From the NCBI RefSeq assembly GCF_000430745.1, contig NZ_AUMP01000004.1, positions 62,001-126,000 on the forward strand: a DNA stretch of 64,000 bases, in the 5' to 3' direction. The notes under the pieces were generated by a model that saw only the letters and a program-made list of their open reading frames with translations, ran no database searches and had not been told where the DNA came from. The position numbers and the translations under genes were made by a program. Position 1 is the stretch's first letter. Each line of letters starts with the position of its first letter. Positions 1 to 6,713 of this stretch are shown here, piece by piece. Source of the DNA: Fictibacillus gelatini DSM 15865 (GTDB lineage Bacteria > Bacillota > Bacilli > Bacillales > Fictibacillaceae).

Positions 1-901
1 GTAAATCGAGGCGATTCGCTGAACGCGGCCCGTTGCCCGAGACAATTTGCTTAAATTCGTTCCAATCAACATCTTTATAAATCCACAACTGCTGTTCTTC
101 ATCAAAGTGAATGGTTTCATCAGGGATCGTTAATCCTAATGCCCAGATTCTTGGCACATATTTTGTAAAAAACTCCTGACGCAATTCCTCGTTTGTTTTC
201 GTACGAATTTTATACATGATGTTTTTATCGGCATGAGAGTTGCCTGTTTCTTTCGCTGATTTCGGACCGAAGAACATAATGAGCGATGGCCACCAGCGGT
301 TAAGCGCATCTTGCAAAAGTTTCCGCTGTTCGGGTGTTCCTTCAGCCAGAGCGAGAATGATGCTTTCCCCGTGCTGGGCGTGGAATACTTCCTCGGCACA
401 AATCCGTTTCAACGCTCTGGCATATGGGCCATATGAAGAATCGAGCATCATGCTTTGTGAAATGATTGCTGCCCCATCAACGAGCCAGGCAATCATTCCC
501 GCATCCCCCCACGTCGGAGCTTCCATATGAAAGACATTATGAAACTTCAACCTTTTCGCAAATAAATCTTGCATAATATCTTCACGGTTTTTCCCTAGCG
601 GCGCCATTAAGTCTTCTGCTACGCGAAGAAGCAATTGGCCGTGTCCCATTTCATCCTGCACTTTTGCCATGATCGCTAACTTCCGGTGAAGCGAAGGGGC
701 TTTCGGCACCCATTCTTTCTCTGGAAGCGCTCCCATAATTTCCGAAATACCATGCATGGCAATTAATCGAATTAACGACATCCGGTAATCCTCCGGCATC
801 CAATCATCCGCTTCGATCTTTTCTCCCCTATTGATTCGATCCATAAAGTGCTGGTGCTTTTCCTCTTCCGTCAACTGATCAAACTGTACACCTGCTTGCA
901 C
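1..901 (-). CDS. paaA: PaaA, phenylacetyl-CoA epoxidase catalytic subunit (3' part missing)
   Basis: Partial gene: it starts inside the window and its 3' end lies beyond base 1. About 300 codons read without a stop. The product is the ferritin-fold di-iron subunit of the multicomponent oxygenase that epoxidises the ring of phenylacetyl-CoA. Visible PaaA features are the early stretch GISEIMGALPEKEW, the iron-binding motif KVQDEMGHGQ, and the second ligand motif AEEVFHAQHGE. The start is a GTG at 901 behind GGAGGGGAG with good spacing. No in-frame ATG is better placed. It follows paaK on the same strand with a 72-bp gap that contains an inverted repeat, so it may have its own control. The remaining paaBCD genes would be expected to the left. 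Identification is confident from conserved motifs and from the paaK neighbour. Confidence 0.9.
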   Translation of the reverse strand, partial: MQAGVQFDQLTEEEKHQHFMDRINRGEKIEADDWMPEDYRMSLIRLIAMHGISEIMGALPEKEWVPKAPSLHRKLAIMAKVQDEMGHGQLLLRVAEDLMAPLGKNREDIMQDLFAKRLKFHNVFHMEAPTWGDAGMIAWLVDGAAIISQSMMLDSSYGPYARALKRICAEEVFHAQHGESIILALAEGTPEQRKLLQDALNRWWPSLIMFFGPKSAKETGNSHADKNIMYKIRTKTNEELRQEFFTKYVPRIWALGLTIPDETIHFDEEQQLWIYKDVDWNEFKQIVSGNGPRSANRLDL

Positions 902-920
902 TATACTCCCCTCCAATTGT

Positions 921-941
921 ATGACGTTTTATTACCGTCAT
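921..941 (-). promoter_or_regulatory. Candidate operator upstream of paaA
   Basis: A 21-bp site with inverted ends ATGACG...CGTCAT lies between paaK and the paaA ribosome site. A 21-bp site upstream of paaK (2355-2375) agrees at 13 of 21 positions, sharing ACGTTTT and CCGT at the same spacing. Two copies before two genes of one pathway suggest a common repressor, perhaps of the PaaR or PaaX type. No such regulator gene is in the window, so this is inference. Confidence 0.4.
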
Positions 942-973
942 TATAAAATAACGTTATATATTTTGGCAATCTA

Positions 974-2302
974 TTATATGCTTAACTCTTCAATTAAATG
1001 CTTGACCACCCGTACGGCTTTTCCTTCAGAACGCGGAATGGACTTTGGCGGCAGGACAACAACATTTAATGTAACAAGGCAGTTGTTTTTCACTTTATGC
1101 TTTACTTTTTCCTTAAGATCGTGAACAAGTTCATGCTCCATGTCCTGGCAAACGTTTCCGAAAAATTCTTCGGTCACTTCCACATGAAGCTCCACTTTTT
1201 CTTTTAGCCCTTTTTGAATGAGGTGAAGCTGATAATGAGGAACAATATCCTTTACTTGCAGTAAACAGTTTTCCACTTGTGATGGGAACACGTTAACGCC
1301 CCTGATAATGAGCATATCGTCAATCCTGCCCTTGATTCTCGACATTCTGACAGAGGTCCGCCCGCAGATGCACGGCTCTTTTTTAATAGAAGCAATATCT
1401 CCGGTTCGATAGCGAATGATCGGAAATGCTTCTTTCGTTAAACTTGTGAAAACAAGTTCGCCTTCTACACCGTCAGGAACTGGCTCCAGTGTATCAGGGT
1501 TAATCACTTCGACAATGAAATGATCGTCCATTACGTGCAGGCCATCTTGAGCTTCATGGCATTCCATCGCTACTCCCGGCCCCATGACTTCACTAAGCCC
1601 GTAAATGTCCTGCGCTTTAATGCCCAATTTCTCTTCTAACGTCGCCCGCATTTCCTCCGACCACGATTCAGCTCCGAAAATTCCGTATTGAAGAGATGTT
1701 TCCCTCGGATTCTTGCCCATTTCCTCCATCTTTTCGGCAAGGGTTAAAATATAAGAAGGCGTTCCGCAAATGACTTGCGGCTTAAAATCTTCAATCAAGA
1801 GAATTTGCCGTTCCGTGTTTCCCCCAGAGACAGGAACGGTCGCCATCCCTAGCTTTTCTGAACCGTAATGAAGCCCGAGTCCACCTGTAAAAAGGCCATA
1901 CCCGTACGCATTATGCAACACATTCCCTGGCTCACCTCCAGCGATCGCAATTGAGCGGGCGACCATTTCAGCCCAATTGTCAATGTCTTTTGCCGTATAA
2001 CCAACGACGGTCGGTTTTCCGCTTGTCCCCGAAGACGCATGAATGCGAACGATTTCTTTTTTGCTTGCGGCAAACAGGCCAAACGGATAATGATCGCGTA
2101 AATCTTGTTTCTTTGTAAACGGGAGCCTTTCAAGATCTTTAAGAGAAGTTATGTCTTCAGGTTTAATTCCCGATTCATCGAATTTTTGGCGATAAAAAGG
2201 AACTCGCTCGTAAACATTTCGGACCGTTTGTTTCAGTCGCTCAAGCTGCAATTCTTCCTTCTTATCCGCATCCATACATTCCATTTCCGGATTAAAAATC
2301 AC
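974..2302 (-). CDS. paaK: Phenylacetate-CoA ligase PaaK
   Basis: Adenylate-forming enzyme of 442 residues that activates phenylacetate to phenylacetyl-CoA, the first step of the aerobic hybrid pathway and the source of substrate for the PaaA enzyme. Visible motifs are the phosphate loop region HASSGTSGKPTVVGYT, then YGIFGAESWSEEMR, IYGLSEVMGPGVAMEC and YRTGDIASI, followed by the C-terminal RIKGRIDDMLIIRGVNVFPS typical of PaaK ligases. The chosen start is the GTG at 2302, placed six bases after AGAGGTG. A GTG nine bases earlier is possible but has a poorer ribosome site. A good sigma-A promoter lies about 100 bp upstream, together with a candidate operator and a near-consensus catabolite element. 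Length and motifs are normal for the family. Confidence 0.95.
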   Translation of the reverse strand: MIFNPEMECMDADKKEELQLERLKQTVRNVYERVPFYRQKFDESGIKPEDITSLKDLERLPFTKKQDLRDHYPFGLFAASKKEIVRIHASSGTSGKPTVVGYTAKDIDNWAEMVARSIAIAGGEPGNVLHNAYGYGLFTGGLGLHYGSEKLGMATVPVSGGNTERQILLIEDFKPQVICGTPSYILTLAEKMEEMGKNPRETSLQYGIFGAESWSEEMRATLEEKLGIKAQDIYGLSEVMGPGVAMECHEAQDGLHVMDDHFIVEVINPDTLEPVPDGVEGELVFTSLTKEAFPIIRYRTGDIASIKKEPCICGRTSVRMSRIKGRIDDMLIIRGVNVFPSQVENCLLQVKDIVPHYQLHLIQKGLKEKVELHVEVTEEFFGNVCQDMEHELVHDLKEKVKHKVKNNCLVTLNVVVLPPKSIPRSEGKAVRVVKHLIEELSI

Positions 2303-2324
2303 TTTCTTCACCTCTCACCCAAAA

Positions 2325-2338
2325 TGTAAGCCCTTACA
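2325..2338 (-). promoter_or_regulatory. Near-consensus cre (CcpA) site before paaK
   Basis: The palindrome TGTAAGCCCTTACA matches the Bacillus catabolite-responsive consensus TGWAANCGNTNWCA except at one of the two central CG positions. It lies in the untranslated leader of paaK, downstream of the promoter, where CcpA binding would block elongation. Carbon-catabolite control of aromatic degradation is plausible, but this is inferred from sequence only. Confidence 0.4.
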
Positions 2339-2354
2339 ATTCGTTTTAAACAAT

Positions 2355-2375
2355 ATAACGTTTTTAATCCGTTTA
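2355..2375 (-). promoter_or_regulatory. Candidate operator upstream of paaK
   Basis: This 21-bp site begins ATAACGTTTT and ends CCGTTTA, and is the partner of the site at 921-941. It lies just downstream of the expected paaK transcription start. The two sites share 13 of 21 positions with identical spacing of the ACGTTTT and CCGT blocks. Confidence 0.4.
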
Positions 2376-2403
2376 CACACTATTTTGTAATACTTCTAGT
2401 TAA

Positions 2404-2432
2404 AGTGTATCGTTTATCTATTTTTCTGTCAA
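2404..2432 (-). promoter_or_regulatory. Sigma-A promoter of paaK
   Basis: On the minus strand a perfect -35 TTGACA (2427-2432) is followed after 17 bp by TACACT (2404-2409). The position, about 100 bp upstream of the paaK start, leaves room for the operator and cre sites in the leader. Confidence 0.65.
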
Positions 2433-2450
2433 TTGTTGAAGTTCATAAAA

Positions 2451-2504
2451 AAATGAAAAGGGGTCTCTTCTTTTTTGAAGTGATCCCTTTTCATTTATTT
2501 TTTC
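2451..2504. terminator. Bidirectional intrinsic terminator
   Basis: A perfect 12-bp inverted repeat, AAATGAAAAGGG (2451-2462) and its complement (2485-2496), is flanked by T runs in both directions. It touches the stop codon of the small minus-strand ORF at 2503-2631 and isolates the paa genes from it. Confidence 0.8.
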
Positions 2505-2631
2505 AGGATAGTTTTCGGATCAATTTTTGTATCTTCTTACACATTTTCATTAATTCCCCCTTATCAAAATCGACTTTAGGCCGGGGGAATGGAGCTTCTT
2601 GAAGCAGCTGAACTTTCCTTTTTTCCTTCAT
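2503..2631 (-). CDS. Small basic hypothetical protein (42 aa)
   Basis: A 42-codon ORF that I do not recognise. The start is the second of two overlapping ATGs (2631), eight bases after AAGGGG. The first ATG is in another frame and stops after 19 residues. The product is lysine/arginine-rich with a central APFPRPKVDFDKGEL stretch and a basic, probably helical end (KKIQKLIRKLS). A strong terminator begins at the stop codon. Good ribosome site, plausible composition and tight terminator argue for a real gene. No function can be given. It could be a small regulator or the remnant of a larger gene. Confidence 0.5.
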   Translation of the reverse strand: MKEKRKVQLLQEAPFPRPKVDFDKGELMKMCKKIQKLIRKLS

Positions 2632-2699
2632 TCATTATGCCCCTTAATCGGTAATTAGTTATTTTTAGTATATGCTGTTTCATCACAATGCACACAAAA

Positions 2700-2723
2700 A
2701 AAGACATGGGTCACCATGTCTTT
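2700..2723 (-). terminator. Intrinsic terminator of the spoIIS-like operon
   Basis: AAAGACATGG and its exact complement are separated by four bases and followed by a run of seven T on the minus strand. The hairpin lies 235 bp after the stop codon of the small minus-strand gene at 2959-3117. The intervening space is almost exactly filled by the repeat element at 2730-2953. Confidence 0.75.
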
Positions 2724-2729
2724 AGAAGA

Positions 2730-2953
2730 TGTTCAAAAAGTCCGGGAAACATTGCCTGCGAATTTCCGCGTCAGCTTGCTCCTTCGTTCCTCACGTATTA
2801 AAGAATATATGCACCTGTGTCTACTAGCATTGCTCCGAAGTTTGCTTCCTCGGTGCAACTCGCAGTGAATCTGGTTGCATTGCTCGTCGCTCCGGTACTC
2901 GGAGTCTACGCTTCCTTGAACTTCTTGGCCCTGTTTGTTCTCCTTTTTGAACA
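2730..2953. repeat. 224-bp MITE-like repeat with inverted ends
   Basis: The element begins TGTTCAAAAAG and ends CTTTTTGAACA, an exact 11-bp terminal inverted repeat. The interior is richer in G+C than its flanks and contains no credible gene. The 73-codon minus-strand reading frame that spans it has biased composition and no ribosome site. I associate this type of sequence with dispersed short repeats in Bacillaceae genomes that are often mis-annotated as small proteins (from memory, not checked). No clear target-site duplication is visible. It sits between a gene and its terminator, five bases from the stop codon at 2959, which suggests insertion. Confidence 0.7.
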
Positions 2954-2958
2954 CGAAT

Positions 2959-3117
2959 TTAAATAAAATTCTTTAGCTTTTGCAGGGCATTTTTATTTTT
3001 TTCAATAATATGTTTCGTTGCTAAGTCTATTGGAATTTTTACGCGATTCGGATTCTCGCTTAACAGGGATACCTTTTTCTTCCGGTCATCAGGGATCTTC
3101 TGCGCATTTACACTCAT
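2959..3117 (-). CDS. Probable SpoIISB-like antitoxin (52 aa)
   Basis: A 52-codon ORF 27 bp downstream of the SpoIISA-like gene on the same strand. The product is small and basic: an N-terminal DDRKKK patch, a middle stretch NRVKIPIDLATKH and a helical KNKNALQKLKNF tail. B. subtilis SpoIISB is likewise a small, basic, largely disordered antitoxin encoded just after its toxin, and its C-terminal half has the comparable pattern of a serine/threonine-histidine stretch followed by ENERLIDEYKRKK. Similarity is weak, so the call rests mainly on position, size and charge. The start ATG at 3117 has AAGGA 11 bases upstream. A repeat element begins five bases after the stop. If correct, the protein binds the cytosolic toxin domain and keeps it harmless. 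Confidence 0.6.
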   Translation of the reverse strand: MSVNAQKIPDDRKKKVSLLSENPNRVKIPIDLATKHIIEKNKNALQKLKNFI

Positions 3118-3144
3118 CCTTGATCACATCCTTATGCTTCTATT

Positions 3145-3888
3145 TTAACATGCTTTATGCCAGCTGTGAATGGTTGCCATATTAATCAAATTGACAAAGT
3201 CTACATCTTGAATCGATTTCTGCTGTGCTTTAGCGATAATAATGACCGGATATACGATTTTTATCAGCATAATGGCAATTTGGTCATCTATTTGAATAAT
3301 TCCGGTCTCTTCTAAACTTTCGAGATGAGCGTTCTCCAAATGGAAGCCAAGTATTCTTGTGCTTTGAACTACCTCTACTTTATTTTGGTAGTTGATCACA
3401 TACACTTCCTGAAAGCACTGATTGGAATAGACTTGCAAAAAGGATTGCAAATCATCGATGTAGTCATCTTCCGTCTTCCATGAAATGCTCTTTAAATCGT
3501 CTGTATTGATCCTTCCTAAAATATCGGAAAATAAATCGATCTTAGCGTTCGTTGAAGTTACTTTTTCTTCAAGTTCCTTGCTTGTCTTCACAACCTCATC
3601 TAAAATCAATTCCGCACCCCAAATTTTAGAAATGGATGGTGTTAGAAAAATGGCGATATCAACAAAAATAAACATGGAAACAATGATCAACATGTCTCGC
3701 CACAATTTCAAATCCAGGCCGTTGACCATAAAATAACAAATGAATGCAATGATTAAAAACAAATACCAGATCCTTCGAAATAATTGTTTCTTTTTCAGGA
3801 ATACCTCTTCTTTACGTCCGTAGAAAATGACCATTCCGATAATAAACAAAAGTATAATAGATAATCCTAAATGAAAAAAGCCATTCAT
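3145..3888 (-). CDS. SpoIISA-like membrane toxin
   Basis: A protein of 247 residues, almost the same length as B. subtilis SpoIISA (248). Three hydrophobic segments lie at about residues 5-24, 40-57 and 67-85. A GAEL motif then leads into a soluble domain of about 150 residues. The segment RRIWYLFLIIAFICYF matches the character and position of RKTWYLLFVLGAMVYW in SpoIISA, and both continue into a W/R-D/Y-LI-V membrane segment. SpoIISA is a GAF-like-domain toxin that damages the cytoplasmic membrane unless bound by SpoIISB. Start ATG at 3888 follows AGGAG. The small gene downstream is the expected antitoxin. The gene is absent from this place in B. subtilis, so it is probably an acquired or relocated module. 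Confidence 0.72.
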   Translation of the reverse strand: MNGFFHLGLSIILLFIIGMVIFYGRKEEVFLKKKQLFRRIWYLFLIIAFICYFMVNGLDLKLWRDMLIIVSMFIFVDIAIFLTPSISKIWGAELILDEVVKTSKELEEKVTSTNAKIDLFSDILGRINTDDLKSISWKTEDDYIDDLQSFLQVYSNQCFQEVYVINYQNKVEVVQSTRILGFHLENAHLESLEETGIIQIDDQIAIMLIKIVYPVIIIAKAQQKSIQDVDFVNLINMATIHSWHKAC

Positions 3889-3965
3889 AATAATCTCCTA
3901 AAGAAAGATGAGAATAGTAATTGTATATTTCTATAACTATCCTTCCATTTCCTTTATAAAAGTGT

Positions 3966-3996
3966 TTGGACTTACTTTTTAATAAAGCAAGTCCAA
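3966..3996 (-). terminator. Terminator at the end of lplJ
   Basis: TTGGACTT and AAGTCCAA pair across a 15-base loop. The hairpin overlaps the last codons and stop of lplJ. The T-rich tract that follows on the minus strand is short, so it may be leaky. Confidence 0.5.
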
Positions 3997-4968
3997 CATT
4001 TCCTGACGTGACACATTGCCAAAATAAAATTTTAAATCAATGTCGCTTAATGCTTGTTCCAATTCAGTCCGGTCATAGCGCGTACCGACGAGACGCTCTT
4101 CAATATCACTTACATCACCGACGCCAAAAAAGTCTCCATAAATCTTACATTCTTGTATAATTCCTTTTTCAATTTGCAAGCGAATATCGATTGAACCTGC
4201 GGCAAAACGATTGGATAGTTCGACATTGAACTTTGGTGACTTCCCGTAATTCCACTCCCAATTGCGGTACCTGTTTTCCGAAATTTCGTTAATTTTTTCC
4301 CAATCGTCATCCGTTAATACATATTGTGGAATTTCAACAAAACCTTCGAAAAGATATTGTAAAAGGGTTTGCTTGAATTCTTCCATCGATATGTCCTTTG
4401 GCAGGTGTTCGCGAATATTGGTGACACGGCTTCTAATGGATTTAATTCCTTTTGACTGGATCTTGTCCATTTTGACATTTAGCGCTGATACAACATGGTC
4501 GATTTCCGAGTCAAACATGAGGGTTCCGTGGCTGAACATTCGTCCTTTTGTTGAAAACTGGGCATTTCCCGAGATTTTCTTTCCGTCCACTAAAATATCA
4601 TTCCTGCCGCTCAGTTCCGCGTTGACCCCAAGCTTTTTCAATGCTTTTACTACAGGATCGGTAAATTTTTTAAAATCATGAAATGAATTCCCGTCATCCT
4701 TTGTAATAAAGCTAAAATTTAAATTGCCTTTGTCATGATATACGGCCCCGCCTCCCGATAAGCGGCGGACAACATGGATGTTGTTTTCTTTTACATACTC
4801 CGCATTAATCTCTTCAACGGTATTTTGATTTTTGCCAATAATAATGGAAGGTTCATTAATGTAAAACAACAAATACGTTTGATTGATGTCCAGATGTTTA
4901 AGAGCGTATTCTTCGATGGCAAGGTTTATTCGCGGGTCGGTAATGTTTTGATTATCAATAAAAAGCAT
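3979..4968 (-). CDS. lplJ: Lipoate-protein ligase LplJ
   Basis: Enzyme of 329 residues that activates free lipoate with ATP and attaches it to E2 and GcvH lysines. The signature RRLSGGGAVYHDKGNLNFSF is present near residue 75, followed by GRNDILVDGKKISGNAQF, with the SGNA motif and catalytic lysine region, and HGTLMFDSEID. The C-terminal accessory domain runs from about residue 240. The chosen ATG (4968) has AAAGGAG eight bases upstream. The open frame extends 19 codons further but without a ribosome site. It lies 25 bp after the MBL hydrolase gene, as in B. subtilis yhfI-lplJ, so the two probably form one transcript. Confidence 0.95.
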   Translation of the reverse strand: MLFIDNQNITDPRINLAIEEYALKHLDINQTYLLFYINEPSIIIGKNQNTVEEINAEYVKENNIHVVRRLSGGGAVYHDKGNLNFSFITKDDGNSFHDFKKFTDPVVKALKKLGVNAELSGRNDILVDGKKISGNAQFSTKGRMFSHGTLMFDSEIDHVVSALNVKMDKIQSKGIKSIRSRVTNIREHLPKDISMEEFKQTLLQYLFEGFVEIPQYVLTDDDWEKINEISENRYRNWEWNYGKSPKFNVELSNRFAAGSIDIRLQIEKGIIQECKIYGDFFGVGDVSDIEERLVGTRYDRTELEQALSDIDLKFYFGNVSRQEMLDLLY

Positions 4969-4993
4969 GCCTTTTTCTCCTTTAACCGTTAGT

Positions 4994-5728
4994 TTAGCTC
5001 TCCCATGTCCAGCCGGTGCGAGCAAGCTCTATAATTCCGTTATACAATTCTTTTGCTTCTCTCGCAAGCTGTTCGCACTCGCCAAAATGCGGAAGATGGG
5101 TTAAAAGCAGCTGTTGCACATCCGCTCCATTGGCTATTTTTGCGGCATCATGAGAATTCATATGCCCCTGTGCGCTTCCATCCTGATGTTTATACAAATT
5201 ACATTCACAAATGAGCAAGTCCGCATTCTTACTAAATGGGATGAATACTTCTTGAAAGGAGGAATCTGCTGTATACACAACCGTTTTTTTACCATCAGTC
5301 ACCCGCATGGCGTAACAAACGGCCGGATGCTTCGTTTCTAAAAATGAAATCGTGAATGGGCCGATTTCAAGCGGCATGAGAGGGTTATACTCCATTCCCG
5401 TCGTCAGATTTTTATATGTTAAGGACGCAAATCCTTTTTCATCCTGCCGATGTCCATAAATTGGAAGAGGCGACAAACCTTTTTGCAAGTATGATTGAAT
5501 GAGTCTTCCGTACTGGAGCACTCCAATATCAGCGACATGATCATGGTGGTAATGAGAAAGGATGACGGCATTCAATTCTTCCACCTTAATGAAATGTTGC
5601 AATTGTGCCAGCACGCCACTTCCACAATCGATCAGCAAGTTAAATCCTTCTTTTTGCAGAAGATAACCGGAAGTCGCGCTACCTGCTGCCGGATAGCCTC
5701 CCCAAAAGCCAAGAACCGTAAGCTTCAT
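4994..5728 (-). CDS. MBL-fold metallo-hydrolase (YhfI family)
   Basis: A 244-residue metallo-beta-lactamase-fold hydrolase with the zinc motif SHYHHDHVAD near residue 60, an upstream LLIDCGSGVLAQL strand, YTADSSFQ, and a late LLTHLPHFG histidine motif. The layout resembles ribonuclease Z-like phosphodiesterases. The natural substrate is not known. The ATG at 5728 follows GGGAG with eight-base spacing and gives the 244-residue length of B. subtilis YhfI. A start five codons earlier has no ribosome site. It is the first gene of the pair with lplJ. Confidence 0.9.
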   Translation of the reverse strand: MKLTVLGFWGGYPAAGSATSGYLLQKEGFNLLIDCGSGVLAQLQHFIKVEELNAVILSHYHHDHVADIGVLQYGRLIQSYLQKGLSPLPIYGHRQDEKGFASLTYKNLTTGMEYNPLMPLEIGPFTISFLETKHPAVCYAMRVTDGKKTVVYTADSSFQEVFIPFSKNADLLICECNLYKHQDGSAQGHMNSHDAAKIANGADVQQLLLTHLPHFGECEQLAREAKELYNGIIELARTGWTWES

Positions 5729-5830
5729 TTCATTCACTCCCATTGACTAGTATAAGACCCATTCTCTATTCTTGACGGCCATTCCACGATTTAGCCAGGT
5801 TAAGTTGTCGCTTTCTATTTAGAGGAAGGG

Positions 5831-5836
5831 TATAAT
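5831..5836 (+). promoter_or_regulatory. Possible -10 element for the ABC ATPase gene
   Basis: A consensus TATAAT lies 50 bp before the ATPase start. The best -35 candidates (TTGTCG at 20 bp or TCGCTT at 17 bp) are poor, so the promoter may be weak or need an activator. Confidence 0.35.
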
Positions 5837-5885
5837 TAATAGAATAACCATCCACTTCAATAAAGAAGGGAGTTTTCCATAACGT

Positions 5886-6608
5886 ATGATTGAAGTTCGC
5901 AATTTAAAAAAGTCATTCGGCGATCTTGAAGTGTTAAAAGACATCAATGCCGTCATTAAAGAACAGGAAGTAGTTTGTGTGATCGGCCCGTCAGGCTCAG
6001 GGAAAAGCACATTCCTCCGCTGTTTAAATAAATTGGAAGACATTACAGGCGGGAAAGTTGTCGTCAACGGCTTCGACCTTACCGATCCGAAAGTGAATAT
6101 TAATAAAGTGCGGGAAGATGTCGGGATGGTCTTCCAGCAGTTTAACTTGTTTCCTCATAAAACAGTGTTGGAAAATGTCACTCTTGCCCCGATCAAAGTA
6201 AAAAAAATGGACAAAGTTGCTGCAAAAGAAAAAGGGCTTAATCTTCTTGCGAAAGTTGGGCTTCGCGATAAAGCCGACAGCTACCCCGGACAGCTTTCCG
6301 GCGGACAAAAGCAGCGTGTCGCCATCGCCCGGGCACTGGCAATGGACCCGAAAATTTTATTGTTCGATGAGCCCACTTCCGCCCTTGATCCGGAAATGGT
6401 CGGAGAAGTGCTTGAAGTCATGAAGCAATTGGCGAAGGAAGGAATGACGATGGTCGTCGTCACACACGAAATGGGATTCGCCAGAGAAGTTGGAGACCGT
6501 GTTTTCTTTATGGATGGCGGCTATATTGTAGAAGAAAACAAGCCTTCTGAACTTTTTGGCAATCCACAGCACGAACGTACGAAATTATTCCTCAGTAAAG
6601 TTCTATAA
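5886..6608 (+). CDS. Polar amino acid ABC transporter ATP-binding protein (orphan)
   Basis: A 240-residue ATPase of the GlnQ/TcyC/HisP family. Walker [14 protein letters not shown]-loop [17 protein letters not shown], signature [19 protein letters not shown], Walker [20 protein letters not shown] and the H-loop [11 protein letters not shown] are all intact. No permease or binding protein gene lies beside it. Its neighbours are yhfI on the other side of the start and yhgE converging on its end. A binding protein/permease pair of the same transporter class, without an ATPase, lies at 57000-58413, so the ATPase may serve that pair. The ribosome site GAAGGGAG is 13 bases from the ATG, rather far. 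Confidence 0.92.
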   Translation: MIEVRNLKKSFGDLEVLKDINAVIKEQEVVCVIGPSGSGKSTFLRCLNKLEDITGGKVVVNGFDLTDPKVNINKVREDVGMVFQQFNLFPHKTVLENVTLAPIKVKKMDKVAAKEKGLNLLAKVGLRDKADSYPGQLSGGQKQRVAIARALAMDPKILLFDEPTSALDPEMVGEVLEVMKQLAKEGMTMVVVTHEMGFAREVGDRVFFMDGGYIVEENKPSELFGNPQHERTKLFLSKVL

Positions 6609-6679
6609 GAACCAGGTTGGATGGTTTAGAATCGGCGAACAGCCGATTCCGGTATCCATATCATTTAAGAATCATTAGA

Positions 6680-6711
6680 AAAGGCACTCCCTTTACAAAG
6701 AGAGTGCCTTT
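6680..6711. terminator. Bidirectional terminator between the ABC ATPase and yhgE
   Basis: AAAGGCACTC and GAGTGCCTTT pair across a 12-base loop between two convergent genes. A second hairpin without a T tract (GAATCGGC...GCCGATTC, about 6630-6652) precedes it. Confidence 0.75.
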
Positions 6712-6713
6712 AC

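Noticed and set aside
2733-2954. 73-codon minus-strand frame within the 224-bp repeat
   Set aside because: It spans the repeat exactly, is composed of scrambled charged residues and has no ribosome site. Treated as part of the repeat.
6630-6652. GAATCGGC hairpin after the orphan ABC ATPase gene
   Set aside because: No T tract follows, and a full terminator lies 30 bp later. Not listed separately as a terminator.
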